Positions 22,297 to 34,960 are shown, numbered from the stretch's first letter. The stretch is DNA of 64,000 bases from Rheum nobile (GCA_027886185.1 WOAB01000093.1:2790001-2854000); one strand, 5' to 3'. Notes: a model not told the origin generated them from the letters alone. A program made the numbers and translations.

Positions 22297-24599
22297 TACT
22301 AGCGTCGGTTCTAGCAGAATATACAACCTAATAATAATATCAGATTTATTTCACATAACGTTATCAAATCAATTTCCAACATATTTAACAATCATCCCAA
22401 ATTATTTAACAACAAAACTATTGATAAATAATCAAATATGGAATGATGAACAAGAGAGAACCGCCACTTGCCTTAGATCCGACAACTTCGAATCAAGCTG
22501 AGCAACGTCTAGTTCCTGGATATGAAACTGGAGCAGATCTTGGATATTAAATCCCTAAGAAATGGCCCATAACAAGACCCTAAGTTAGATTCAATACACT
22601 TATATATGAATCTAAAAGAATACTAGAAGAAATCAAAGGAAACGAGCAAAGCCCAAAGCCAAACCAACAAGACACACAACTCGGACGCCCTCACCGCGAT
22701 CGCGGCGAGTCGCGGCCAGTCGCGGTTTTCGTGTGGCATGACAGTGGCGAAGCTCGACATCTTCCATGGAGAATTTCTTACCCAAACCGATTTGTTTGCC
22801 TTCGATTTGTCTATGGTTCGATCTCCTAACACCTCAAAGCTTCTCACAACACTCAAGAGCTCCTTCTAACACTCAAGAGCCTTGTCGAATCAAGCCCAAA
22901 ACCGAGCTCACAGCTCGTGCATCAATGGCGAAACAGGGGAAAACAGAGGAGAACGAGAGAAGAAGAAGAGAGAAAGAAAGGGTTCGGTCTTCACCTCCTT
23001 TTATAGCACAAATCCGAACCACCTCAGGGAGAACAAGCCGGGGACAAGGGGACAAAGGCAAAGGGCAAGTTGCAAGCCCACTTGGCCTGCCCACAGACGC
23101 TACAGTGGCCGCCTCGCGAGGAAGACGACACGCCTGGCATTGGCATTACCGCGAGCGCGGCGAGTCGCGGTTGATCGCGTCAAGTCGCGGTTTAAAGGCC
23201 AACTTCGTTAACTCTTATCCGAACTTGGTTTGGATTAAATTTCTTAACTCCGGGTTAAATATATTCGTACATTAACGGTACATTAACCCCGAAAACACCT
23301 CAACTGTATTATATAATGCTCGGAAAATTTTACAGAGCTCAGACCCCTTTTCAGAAGGTCCGAGACTCACTGAATTAAATCCGTCTAGCAAAACGGGCAT
23401 AAGAAAAATTTAAAAATAATTCAAAAAACCCTTAAAAATTACGGGGTGTTACATTCTTGGTACGCCATCAACAGTGTGATCTTCAGAATGGAGCGAGGAG
23501 ACCAAATTTACCCGGGTTAATTTCAACCCTATCGGTAATTTGTGACATTTAATATTATTCGTTTAAATTAACCTCAATTATTTTTTGCAAATAGTATATG
23601 CAAAATAATTTTATATAATTATGATGTAATTATTATATGTTTATGCCATGCCGATACGAGCTTGGAGCAAATCGCTAATGAAAGCGGATATGAGATCCAA
23701 GCATTGGCTACCAAAGACCGACAATTACGATCGACAACGAGCGATAGCGTAAGAATGCTACGAGCCAGATGAATGTCATTCGAAGAAATACTCGAGCATG
23801 CGCGATTGAAACTATTTGCCAGCTAAGTTTCTACCATTCTCTTTGATTACAATGCATACTTTAGAAATTATCGATATGTGTTGACTGCTGTGGAGAGCTA
23901 AATTACAATTAGGATTGAGCAATATTATTAAATTGTCAACCTGATCTATCTTGAACTGCATTGAAAGCATGATAATGTCATTGCACAATTGATTTGATAT
24001 CTATGAGCATGTCAGCTAGCAGGTTGTAATGATTGAGCGGTGTCATTAAATCGTCAATCTAATATTTCTAGGCTGTATCAAGAGCATGATAGTGTCACTG
24101 ATCAATTGATTTGATGTATATGGACATGTCAGCTAACAAATTGTAGGAAGCTTAAAGCAACATGACTACGGGCCACTGGGGCATGAGTTGTCACCACTCT
24201 ATGTCATATCAGCCTACGAGCAACAAGGGCACGAGATGCGTCATCCTTCCAATTAGCCAAGGTACATCGAAGCATGCAAGCTGGGGAGCATGGGTGACAG
24301 ATGCAGGCAGGGGCATTGGCTCGGACAAGTTGGAAGACGTGGGCGGTAGAACGACTCAACGTACTTGAAGCGACTCCAACTTGAAGAGATTTTAACGAGC
24401 CCCTCAAAGGATCATCCTTGAACATTTGGTCTTTTTACATTATGAGCATTTTGTCATGAACTTTTCAGACTTATGTCATTATTTTCGGGCAACACACATC
24501 GCGTTGACTTAAGATTGAGGCTCCTATGTTGATACCGAGACGAGTATACTCACGCAGGACGTCGAAAGAGTCCGGTGGAGATGCCGATACGAGTAGCAC

Positions 24600-25030
24600 A
24601 TTGAGTGTCCAATAGAGCCTTTGGGGGCGTCAGTTTAGACAGTCCCGCAAAGAGTTCGAAACCGGCCTACAGTGGCGTCCGCGATCGGGTGACTTCTCAT
24701 AGAGCCGTCTCCAGATTCGGGGCACTTAGTGATAGTGACTCTGAATCGAAAATCTTCTAGATCCAGACGCTTTGTTTAGCAGCCTTGGGTCAGAAATCCC
24801 ACGACCTCAGTTCAGAAGGTCGGGAAGAAACAATTAGAACCTTTGAGGGCATCGGTTATGACAGTCCTAACATCGAGTTCAAAACTGGCCTACAGTGGCG
24901 TCCATCATTGGGTGACTTCTTGTAGAGCTACCTTCAGATCGGAGCACTCTGGTAGGTGACTCGTGGTCGGAACTCCTCCAGGTCCGGGCATTTTGATTAG
25001 TGATTCAGGGTCGGAACTCCCACGATCGAA
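24600..25030. repeat. Diverged tandem duplication in the interior of C
   Basis: The segments from about 24600 and 24830 share 'ggcctacagtggcgtcc' and 'gggtgacttct' in the same order with many substitutions, giving two units of about 230 bp. No coding frame is recognised in 23459-25708. Confidence 0.6.
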
Positions 25031-25149
25031 ATATATAGATCGGCTGATTTGATTAGCGACAAATTAATCCGAGTTGATGGAAAACGATCGAGATTGGGTC
25101 GTATGGGCACTCAGTTGCTTCGGAAAACCACAGATACGAGTTTCTGGGG

Positions 25150-25365
25150 GCCTGCATGGTTTGCAGCAAACCGTGCAGAGCTACCCCAAACCGTTCTGGT
25201 CGCCAGAAGGCCAAAAGCTAAGACTCAGTAAACCTGCACGGTTTGCTGCAAACCGTGCAGGGTGGTCCTAGACCGTGCACTCTTCCAGATAGCGGAATTT
25301 TGAGGTTCTGTAGTCATGCACGGTTTGCTGCAAACCGTGCATAAAGGGCCCAGACCGTGCCACCT
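25150..25365. repeat. Cluster of GCACGGTTTG palindromes in element C
   Basis: Three imperfect palindromes of the form TGCACGGTTTG-NNN-CAAACCGTGCA occur near 25156, 25231 and 25317, with half-sites (for example 'agaccgtgc') between them. They lie about 350 bases upstream of the 3' LTR. The same motif recurs in the Copia-like LTR at 60359-60545. Confidence 0.85.
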
Positions 25366-25708
25366 TACAGAAAGTCGAAAACTCAGCTTCTGTACGCACA
25401 TCAGCTAGCATCGTGGAATTGAAAAGCTAAGTTGCAAAGCGTTTCGTCGAGATTTACCTAGATCAGGGTGGGCGCCTTGTTTGGGCGACTCAACTCCAAG
25501 ATCGCCAACAACAACACCTGATTGAGCGGCACCAAGTCGAGCGTCAAAAACTTCAACGACAACTAAGCCTGAGCGAACCAGAGCATTTGAGTGTCGACTT
25601 CAACAGAGCCTGGTAAAGATCGTTACATACAGGTCGGCAAGAAGCTTGAGCGCAACGATGATTCGGCTTCCCGAGCCTGAAACAGTCTCGAAAACCTGAG
25701 GGGCAAAT

Positions 25709-26072
25709 TGACAGGGAAAAGTGTGCACTTTTCCAATAGTAGTAGGTGAGGCCCATTTGGTTTAATGAGGCCCATTTACTAAGAAGAGAAGATATTTAAT
25801 AACCTAAACCTACCTAGAAACCAAGGGCTGGATAAGTTTACAACCTCCTTTTCATCTCCTTCCTCTCTAGAGAAAACACATGTTTGATTGTAATGTTGAT
25901 CGATATCATATTGAGGATCCTGGCTTGGTAGCCTCCAGATGTAGTCATTCATGGCGAATTGGGTCAACAAATCTCGTGTCCATTTTATCGCTCTTCGCAT
26001 CCATTGTTCATTCGTAGGGAGATCAATCGTTTCCTTTTACAAATTTACTGTGGTACAGAATTATGTACTCAC
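25709..26072 (+). repeat. 3' LTR of element C, split by a solo LTR
   Basis: It is nearly identical to the 5' LTR. Its final base is at 26750 because the solo LTR at 26073-26744, with a CTCAC duplication, was inserted one base before the end. Confidence 0.9.
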
Positions 26073-26744
26073 TGTTGGGCCTGACGTCCCCTGGGAAGGT
26101 GGATCGAGCAAGACAAGCCCAGGCCCACGACGGATCGGAAGAACAGAAGAGAAACCCAGAGAAGGCGACGAGGCTTCTCCAGTCGAACGTCCTCCGACAA
26201 GATCGCGAAGATCCCGCCAAGCATTAAATGCCAGGATTGATCAACGGCCACAACATTTACACAACACCATAATAGCAGCAATTAGTGACAGAATCTCCGT
26301 AATTAAATCCCGGCGTTGAAGATAAGGATGGGATCGAAATATAACGGTCAGAGGCACGAAGAACTTACCATATATGGACGAAGAGGAAGATAAGAGGGGG
26401 ACAGATACAAGCACGTTACACACTCAAGCATTCTCGTTCAGAAACAAAACAGAACAACACTTTCATTGCCCGTCTAGCTCTCCAGCAATCACCCCCGCTT
26501 ATTCGCCACCGGTCGCAACCTAAGAATTACCGGTCGAATCCAATAAGATCACTCTGCCTTATTACGATAAGTTGTATCTCGATTCAATCCGATCAATATA
26601 TTATCTAATAAAATCATTTCGCTATTATGCATTTGCTCTTTGCTTGTCTATTATCTATTTGGTTTGGATTGTTTTCTATCACCCGATCGACTAGTTACCC
26701 CGTCTAAGGCGATTTAGGTCGTCCGATCTTTTCTCCCCAAAACA
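26073..26744 (+). mobile_element. Solo LTR of an element A relative
   Basis: It starts TGTTGGGCCTGACG and ends CTCCCCAAAACA, and is flanked by the perfect duplication CTCAC (26068-26072 and 26745-26749). The right part ('ggcgatttaggtcg') matches the end of the element A LTR. Small open frames inside have no motif. Confidence 0.85.
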
Positions 26745-26755
26745 CTCACAATGAT

Positions 26756-27500
26756 CTTGACCAAAAAAGAAGAAGATATATATGATTTATTACCTTTTAA
26801 TCTGTAATTGTGAATGCATGAAACCGTTGAAAAAATTAAAAATGAGTTTATGATAAGCGGAATTAAACATATTTACTACTATTATCATTGTACCCATTTT
26901 TTTTTTTTTTGTTACAACCTAGTTTTGAAATTAAGCTTTCTAATTTTCAACGTAAAAAATGATGTCAAACAGAAAAAAATCGGTATATTAACTAAAATAT
27001 TTTTTTTAGAGGACTTGAGGTTTAGAAGTGTTTATTGTTCAATGAGTTGGAATATATTGACAACAACGAGATTCGAATGCAGACGCAATAAAAAAAATTA
27101 TAAGAACACATGTCAATTTTTTTCAATTCAATCGACACCTTTTTTACCAAAAAATAAAATCAAACCAAACTTTTCATTGGAATAACGATTGAAATCAATC
27201 ATAACAACTAAACAAATATATACAAAACTCAAATAAATATACTTCCATATAATTTCATCAGCATTGAATAAACATTTTTTTTGTCAAACAACACAAAATA
27301 CTAAAAATAGGTATGTTATCATTAGGCGACATTCCAATATTTTATTGATTCAATCATTTTTAATAGTACGAGTGTATGACATATATCGAATCACAAAAAC
27401 AATATAATATCTTAGTTCTGTCATAAGAAAAGAATGTAATGTAATTCAATGCATCATCGAGGATGACTAATAGTCTAATACTTAATTTCAGTTATATATC
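26756..27500. other. AT-rich spacer between element C and the MULE
   Basis: No supported gene is seen. A 123-codon AT-driven frame at 26814-27185 shows no motif. Confidence 0.5.
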
Positions 27501-27509
27501 TATCAAAAC

Positions 27510-27760
27510 GAGCCTGCTAAATATACGATTTTTTTCTTCTAAATACACGACATTATGTACGTTAGAAATAGGCGTATGCCAGCATTCAGCATACAGGTAA
27601 AATACGTACCCAAAAAGTATAATTTTTGTACGTTGTATTCTAGCGTACAACAATTGTACAAATACATATTTTTTGTTTTTCTAAAATAAATGAAATAAAC
27701 CTGTACGCCAGAGTATGGCGTACGCCATATATTGGCGTATAGGTTAGGTTAAGAGGCCGC
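27510..27760 (+). repeat. Left terminal region of the MULE
   Basis: The degenerate TIR covers about 27510-27600. Beyond it, GCGTAC/GTACGC motifs cluster (for example 'ggcgtacgcc' near 27717), a motif equally dense at the right end. They could be subterminal transposase-binding sites (inference). Confidence 0.65.
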
Positions 27761-27912
27761 GTCGCGCGGCCTCTTCTTCTTCTTCCTCCTCCCTCCACCT
27801 TTTCACTGTACGCGGATCGACGGCGGCTTCGCTCCTTCTTCCTTCTCCTCCTCCATTTCGCTCCTTCTTCCTTCTCCTCCTCCTCCATTTCTGTGGTCTT
27901 CCTTCTCCGACG

Positions 27913-28272
27913 ATGGCGAACAATGGCGGTGGCGATCACGCCGGTGAGACTCCTGGCGGCGAGATTGGCGGCAGACGAGGAGACAGCGGTCCTCCAGGCG
28001 GCGTGGAGAGCGAGGCGGTTGGCGGCAGTGCTCCTGGTGCTTCTGCAGAACCGGCCGGCGAGATTGTCGGCGGCGGAGAGGTGGTCGTGGTGGTGGCCGG
28101 CGGCGGTGCAGATGTCGGCGAGGCGGCGGCACCTAGTTCTCCGTCCAGCGTTGGCGGGGTTGAGGGTTCACGAGGTGGTGTCCGGACCCGAGTTAGCCGA
28201 GCCCGTGGCAGACGCGGAGACATTCCTGCGACAATCGATCAGACTTCTACCTGGGGTAGTCGAGATGTATGA
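27913..28272 (+). CDS. Gly/Val-rich open frame, possible first exon of the PMD gene
   Basis: An ATG-initiated frame of 119 codons, GC-rich in an AT-rich setting, beginning MANNGGGDHAGETPGG and ending in an Arg-rich stretch (VRTRVSRARGRRGD). It has no recognisable domain. Overlapping frames on both strands are of similar length, so coding is uncertain. Its position just inside the MULE end and upstream of the PMD exons makes a leader exon or separate small protein plausible. A plus-strand TATA box was not established. Confidence 0.35.
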   Translation: MANNGGGDHAGETPGGEIGGRRGDSGPPGGVESEAVGGSAPGASAEPAGEIVGGGEVVVVVAGGGADVGEAAAPSSPSSVGGVEGSRGGVRTRVSRARGRRGDIPATIDQTSTWGSRDV

Positions 28273-28934
28273 ACGGAATAGAAATTGAATTTATGAAAAT
28301 TTAGAAATAGGTATTGCATTTAGAAATTGTTGGTATTTTAGAATTTTTTTGTATGTTGTATTTGATTCTAGATTTTGTTATAAAATTATGTATTGAAATT
28401 TATATTTATGTTACAAAAATTGAATTTGAGTTTAGGTATTGAATTTTGGATTTTAGTTATAATAATTAAACTTGAATTTAGAAAAACAAAAGAGTCTACT
28501 CTTTCACGTTGAATTTAGGATATGAAACTAAATTTGAAAATTTAAATATTAAAATTTAGAAATTTATGTTTTTATTAAATTGGCATTTAATTTAAAGAAT
28601 TATATTTGAAATTAGCAAATTAGGTCTATATTTGAAATTGCCAAATAATATAGGTATTGAATTATACAATTTATATTATAATGTTGTACTTGTTTATGAA
28701 TTTAAAATTTTGTTTAATATGTTATAAAAAGGCTTTACAAGCCACGATGCTGTCTGTGAGACGGCCCCGACGTGGGTCCCGTCAGCTGGCGCGGAGGAAT
28801 CCGGTCACAACATCGGCTCGTCGGGCCGCTTCGGTGGATCTGCTTCCCGTCCTACAGGACGTCGCGACGGGAGTGCAGGAGGGCGCGGTCAGGTCTGACT
28901 CGTCACTGTCTTCGTCTCCTCATCGGCCTCGTCC

Positions 28935-31146
28935 ATGGAGCTGGACGAGGAGGCAGTTGACGCGTCCCTCCACCGCGACTATTATGAGGGATTTGAGGAT
29001 TCTCCAGGACCCGCAGCGAACTTGGGGATGGACGAGGCTCCCCAGCAGGCGGATACGGCTCCGCAGCAGGAGGATCCGGCTCCGCAACAGGCGGATCCGG
29101 TTCCCTAGCAAGCGGGCCCCGTAGAGCCTTGGATGCCAGGAGGGCCCCTCGTTCCTCACCTCCTCGGTACGTATACGACCCACGTCTCCAGGGTCCTATA
29201 TGACATGACATTGGTGTTGACACTTCCGGATCCCCCACCACCTGTTGCGCGCGTGGATGATACGGTACGTCTTTGATTTACTTTAAGATTTTTAAATAAA
29301 AATATCAAAATGTTATATATAAATTTATATTTATAAGTATAATACTAATTTTGTTATTTCTTTTTCAGATGAGAAAGGTTCTGAACACGTACACCAGGAA
29401 GCCATGGCATTGGGAGATGAACGCTCATATTACAACGGCTCCGGAAACCTGGTGGGATTTTGCGTAGCGGAGCCGTATCACCTCCATGAGGGAGGTGGAC
29501 TTCAGGAGGATCGACGACGTGCTTATTTCTGCATTCGTCGAGCGCTGACATCCAAAGACGAGCTCGTTCCATTTCTCGTGGGGCGAGATCACTATCACGC
29601 TCCATGATGTCGCGCGCATCCTGGAGATCCCCATCGACGGGTTGAGAGTCACCACTGATATGGAGGACCCTGTCGTCAGAGAGCACGTTAGCGCCATTAC
29701 TGGGGCGGACCTGGAGTTGGTGGCCCAGTGGTTCGGTGGTGGCGGTATCCCGATGGAGTCCCTCTTGTTGAGGTCGACTGAGCAGCTATCCAATCCAGAG
29801 AGGGACGACCGACGCATAGCGTCCATGTACTTGATGATGCTCCTCGGCTATACCGTTTTCCCAGACAAGTCGACGAAAGCCGTCCAGTACAAGTACATGA
29901 CGCTAGTCGTTGACCACGACCGCACCGGTTGTTATGCCTGGGGGGTCGGCGTATTGGTTGTCCTCTATCGAAATTTGGGTGAGGCGTCAAGGGCTAGGGC
30001 GAAGGGCATTGCAGGCTGCACACTTCTTCTGAGGGTAATTATTTATTTAATTTAGTTTTGTAATATATGATATTATATGTTAACGGGTTTTTATATATAT
30101 GTAGGCCTGGATTTGGGCGTACTTTCCTACTTTTTGAGGTCACGCTGTCCTTGACCTGGAGGCCATGGCGGATACGAGGGCCGCTCGGAGAGACGGGAAG
30201 GAGGCTCCTCAGGGACGGAATCCGGAGCGGCTAATTGCTATTCGCCGCATTTTAGACGCCGTGAGATTTGATGAGGTAATACTTTACTGTTTTATTGCGT
30301 TTCGTTTAGGAAAATAAAATTATGAATATACGTTTTCAATTTAGGAAATTAAAATTATGAATATACGTTTTCAATTTAGGAAATTAAAATTATGAATATA
30401 TATATTTTGATATTTTAGGTTGCCTGGACACCGTGGGGTCAGTTAGACTTTACGACCCCTCAGTACGCTCCTTCTTTGTACCGATGCATTATTGAGTGCC
30501 TCGAGATACATGAGCCGTTCATGTCGGACCGAGTCCTCCGCCAGTTCGGTTACAGGCAGAGGGTTCCTGAGGATCCACCAGAGCCACGCGAGGTGAAGAG
30601 GCAGGTCGACTTGAAGTCATACGTTTTGAAATACCACGACGAGCAGTACACATAGGATGCCGACCCTAGACCGACGATCGAGCTTCATGACATGATCCAT
30701 ACCACCTTCGCTTGGGACACTAACGATGCGTACATCGATTGGCTGGAGCAGATGTCACATCCGTATGTGGACACACGGTCCCCTAGACATGATCGTCCAG
30801 GTCTGGCTCCTGTCGTCCCTCTAGCTCCACCGATGTCTACTCTCATGGTATGATACATTTTATTTATCGCTTATCATTTTTTACGTGCTTAAAATCGGTT
30901 TTGTTGTAATGGAAATATTTGTCCTTTATTCAGCGGACCCAGATTCTCGCCGGTTGGATGCAGCATTTTTTAGAAGAGAGGGACGGGCTTCCACCAGATG
31001 TTACCGCTACGATTATTTCGTGGATTCGAGATTTGATAGGTCACGAGGCGCCCATGGTTGATCCCTTACCGCGTGCTTCCCAGAGATTTACTGATTCACA
31101 GCACGAGAGAGGAGATGGCAGCGGTAGAGTCCCCGACGATGACTAG
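28935..31146 (+). pseudogene. Plant mobile domain (PMD, aminotransferase-like) gene, five stops
   Basis: Five exons can be joined in one frame: 28935-29264, 29369-30034, 30105-30275, 30419-30847 and 30934-31146, with GT-AG introns. The first exon starts MELDEEAVDASLHRDYYEGF and has Gln/Pro repeats. PMD signatures follow: GPLVPHLLGTYTTHVSRVL, then RRIDDVLISAFVER, HFSWGEITITLHDVARILEIP, RRIASMYLMMLLGYTVF and AWIWAYFPTF. In-frame stops lie at 29106, 29465, 29546, 30135 and 30653; each is one C-to-T or G-to-A change from CAG, TGG or CGA. PMD proteins include the nuclear Arabidopsis MAIN and MAIL1, which silence transposons and support genome stability. Many PMD copies reside in transposons. Here it lies in the same MULE as the transposase but on the other strand, and it is probably non-functional. 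Confidence 0.8.
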
Positions 31147-31239
31147 ATTGTAGGAATTACATTGTGTCGATTAAACAGTTGTGTTTTGGATCATGTATTT
31201 ATATTTTGGTTGTATAACTATATGAAGAATAACGAAATA

Positions 31240-32160
31240 CTATAGTATATTAGTGTAACTATATGAAAAACTATATTATATAAGTATAACTGTATTTGGG
31301 CCCAATTTCTAAAGAATAACTTTAGGATATAAGTATTATCACATGAAATACAAAGCATAACTATAGTATATAAGTATATTCACATGAAATATAAAGAAAA
31401 ACTATAGGATATAAATATTATCACATAAAATACAAAGCATAACTATAGTATATAAGTATTATCACATGAAATACAAAGCATAACTATAGTATATAAGTAT
31501 TATCACATGAAATACAAAGCATAACTATAGTATATAAGTATTATCACATGAAATATAAAGGAAAACTATAGGATATAAGTATTATCACATGAAATATAAA
31601 GGAAACTATAGGATATAAGTATTATCACATGAAATATAAAGAATAACTATAGTATATAAGTATATTCACATGAAATATAAAGGAATAACTATAGGATATA
31701 AGCTTTTATCACATGAAATATAAAGGAAAACTATAGGATATAAGTATTACCACATGAAATATAAAGGAAAACTATAGGATATAAGCTTTATCACATGAAA
31801 TATAAAGGAAAACTATAGGATATAAGCTTTTATCACATGAAATATAAAGGAAAACTATAGGATATAAGTATTATCACATGAAATATAAAGGAAACTATAG
31901 GATATAAGTATTATCACATGAAATATAAAGGAAAACTATAGGATATAAGCTTTATCACATGAAATATAAAGGAAAACTATAGGATATAAGTATTATCACA
32001 TGAAATATAAAGGAAACTATAGGATATAAGTATTATCGATCACATGAAATATAAAAGAAACTATAGGATATAAGTATTATCACATGAAATATAAAGGAAA
32101 ATTATAGGATATAAGCTTTATCACATGAAATATAAAGAAAAACTATAGGATATAAGTATT
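31240..32160. repeat. Roughly 41-bp minisatellite downstream of the PMD gene
   Basis: About 22 head-to-tail copies of a 40-43 bp AT-rich unit contain 'ataagtattatcacatgaaa' and 'aactatagga'. Variants (tattatcac, tattcacat, gctttatcac) are interspersed. The array ends exactly at the LTR of element E. Confidence 0.95.
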
Positions 32161-34694
32161 TGTAATACCCCTTAATTTTAGTAAGGGTATTTGGGTAATT
32201 TTCCCATCCTTCGTTCAATAATTATTTCGCTTTCAGTGGAGTTCGTATTTTCCGTAACATCCATGATCTCCGAAATAATTCTTTGAGTGGTATAAAATAC
32301 ATTCAATGTATTTTCAGGACTTATAATATTTGTTTGGATACAAACATATAATTTCCGGGGTTTAAAACCCATATCATTTCCCATGGCACTGCCACGAATT
32401 TCCCCATGGAACTGCCACGATACTCCCCCCCGGTGTAAAATTGTCTGGGCAGATGTCAATTCTTTTGACAGCAAGCTGCCTCTCCTTCAACTATAAAATG
32501 GAGCCGATCTAAAGGGGATGATGGGCACCAGATAAAATCTCTCCCTCTCACTCCCGTTCCTCTGCTCGGTCCACTTCCGCCGGCGAGCCTCCTCCGTCTT
32601 CTCCGACGAGCCGCAACTCAGAACCACGTCAAGCTACTGTTGCTCCGCACTGGGTGTTCTCTACCGCTGGAGTTGCTGCTGCTAGTGGTCGCCGGCGACG
32701 AGCAAGCTAGACCCGTCAACGAGCCTCCTCCCCGGTGAAGACGTCGTTCTGCAGTGCTGCCATCTGTCGAGCTCCGCCCCTGCTGGTGTTGCCGTCCGCC
32801 GCTGGTGCTCCTCCCCGGCGACGCAGGCCAGTCCGGTGGCGAGTCCCTTCCCAGCGAGTTGTGCGTGGAGCGTGTTGCCATTGTTGCTCCGTTGTTGTAC
32901 TGTTGTTGGTGTTGAACCGAGGAAGAAGAAGGGGAAAAGTGCCCAAGTGGCCCCCCCCCCTTGCTTTGTTTCGGTATTGGGCCGAGAAGCCCAATTCGTT
33001 TCCAGCCCAAATTCAACCCGAAATTATTCGAGCGAACGTGATCGGCTGGATTGCGTGTGGACTCGTACTCTGGTAGGAATATTCTGAAGCTTAAGACATA
33101 TCCTTGGAAATGATATTTTCGGTAGTCGTCTCGTCCAGATTCATCGCCGAATCTATTCCAGGCAAGTGGCGGTTCGCTCTTGCTCATCGTTCCATATTTA
33201 CATTAATTATCAGCTGTTTATCTGAGTAATTAATTTGGAATGATTATTGTGTTTGTCTGGAAATGGTTTTATAAACTATTTTGGAAAATCATATAATAGA
33301 TTGTATATCTGTTAGAACGACGCTATTATCTGTGATCGCCTTCCGGGCATTTATGTGGATTTATCCTGTAATGTGGTTGTGTTATAACTGTAAGTTAGCA
33401 CGAGTATTTGTAGGAACGCTTGGATCCTGAGAGTTCCATGCGCGTTCCTTTATAACTGTAAGGGCGATGAAGACCCAACGATTGTTGAAGTTTGAACTCA
33501 GTGAGGTTCATTCTTTTAAAGGGCGAGCAAGACCCTGCGATAGTAGAAGTTTAGACTCTGTGAGGTTCATTCTTTCGATGTAGATTCAGAGGTTTGGACT
33601 CGGTGAGGTTCATTCCTTAGATATGTGTCCTGCGTGACAGAGACATATATTAAAAACTTTTAATGTGTTAATCGTTTTGGAATTAAATAAGATAAGGTGC
33701 CTGAGAGCACTTAATTAATATACCTTTGGCGAGTAGTGCAGCTAAGTAAATAGTATAGCTAGGAAAGCTCGTCTTGACTTTTGATCAGAGTACGTTCTCT
33801 TTCCAATCTGGATTCGCTGTAAGCGATGAGGTTGGTCGTGAACCGAAACATCTTAGTCAGTTTTTAAATCATCGTTATGTGGTTCTGTAAGATCCAGACT
33901 TGAATGTAGTACGTTCTCCTTCCGATCTGGATTCGCTGTAAGCGGTGAGGTTGGTTGTGAGCCGAAGCATCTCAGTCAGCTTTTAATCGTTGTTGTTTGA
34001 TTCTGTAAACATTCCAGATTTGTCATATTTCCTTAAAGACTCATTTCCTTTGGAGTCTTCTTTCGGGTCGATTTCTGTGAAGATTAAGTCTTCCAGAATC
34101 TTCTCTTGTGCATACCTCTTGTTGTTATTCCGTGAAAGTGTCGGGTTATGTATCGTCCCTTCGGTTATTATTCGAGGGACAATGATAGTAAACGGTTACG
34201 ATCACTCGAACCACTATGCTTTTTACCCTTGCTAGTCTATTCAAGTAGACTAACCCACGAACTTTGTTCTCTGTATGTGGGCTGGTGTCATCCGTTCGAT
34301 TCGGCACATCAGATAGAGCGAAGATATGAGGAGACTAGATTGACTATGAAGACGACGGTTGTTTTTGGATGTTTTAATAATTATCTTTTAATCAGGTTGA
34401 GATCCTTGGGCAGGTGATCATTACGATCACAACCCTTTTTGTAATATCTTTGTTTAAGACTTCCGTTGTACTTTGTTTAAACTCTGTATTTGTCCTATTC
34501 GGGATTGAGATGTAATCCCGTAACTCATGTTTCATTTGATTGATGTTTTGATTTGAATACTTTGATCATTATGTATCAATTGTATTCCATGTATTGTATT
34601 TAAAACGGTAAAGCCTTAGGTGATCTCGGTAAGGAACACTGAGGTCACTGGGGGTAATACCTTTCCAAATGGGTTAAGATTTGGGGGTGTTACA
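32161..34694 (+). repeat. LTR of element E, left arm
   Basis: The 2534-bp block starts TGTAATACCCC and ends GGGGGTGTTACA, as in the element B family. It contains a GC-rich segment (32580-32930), an array related to that in solo LTR D (33470-33620), and a direct duplication at about 33790-33870 and 33905-33985 sharing 'atctggattcgctgtaagcg'. Open frames here are not supported as genes. Confidence 0.85.
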
Positions 34695-34698
34695 GATT

Positions 34699-34711
34699 TG
34701 GTATCAGAGCC
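34699..34711 (+). promoter_or_regulatory. Primer-binding site of element E, left arm
   Basis: TGGTATCAGAGCC follows the LTR by four bases and is complementary to the plant initiator Met-tRNA 3' end. Confidence 0.9.
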
Positions 34712-34885
34712 GAAAGTTTTTAAAACGGGTTTGGGATTTCATGAACCATTTACTCGTTTTGTTTGAAAATGTTTTCAAACGGCTCTTGTGAACTCACGGG
34801 CGGCACCAGTACCGGCACCGACACCGTGGGGTGGTTGGGTGTGTGATGTGGCTGGGGTAGCTTGGCCTGGTGATGTTACAGGTCC

Positions 34886-34960
34886 GGTTTGAAATATTTT
34901 CACTCGTTGAAATATTTTCACTCGTTGAAATATTTTCACTCGTTTGAAATATTTTCGAAG
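34886..34960. repeat. 18-bp tandem repeats in the element E leader
   Basis: Three to four copies of 'gaaatattttcactcgtt' are present in the left arm only. The block from about 34790 to 34890 is likewise absent from the right arm, so the arms differ here. Confidence 0.85.

Larger units (their letters stand above)
21084..23453 (-). mobile_element. Solo LTR D (element B-like family) inside element C
   Basis: A 2370-bp block with the ends TGTAACACCCC and GGGGGTGTTACA on the minus strand, flanked by the perfect duplication TTCTT (21079-21083 and 23454-23458). The ends, length and internal layout match the LTRs of elements B and E, but no interior is attached. Open frames inside it have no recognised motifs. 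Confidence 0.85.
19998..26750 (+). mobile_element. Non-autonomous LTR retrotransposon C with nested insertions
   Basis: The LTRs at 19998-20362 and 25709-26072 (completed by the base at 26750) bracket an interior without pol. The whole is flanked by the perfect 5-bp duplication ATGAT (19993-19997 and 26751-26755). The primer-site region TTTGGCGCCGTCTGTGGG follows the 5' LTR, and a polypurine-like CCTGAGGGGCAAA precedes the 3' LTR. Without nested elements the interior is about 3 kb, with a short gag-like start only, so it resembles large non-autonomous derivatives that depend on enzymes from relatives. Confidence 0.85.

Noticed and set aside
27640..28288. Antisense and alternative-frame proteins rich in Arg, Pro or Ala
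   Set aside because: They are shadows of a Gly/Ala-rich GC-rich segment on the plus strand; low complexity with no motif.
32618..33187. 189-codon minus-strand frame inside element E
   Set aside because: It lies fully in an LTR, has no retroelement or host motif, and consists of low-complexity sequence.
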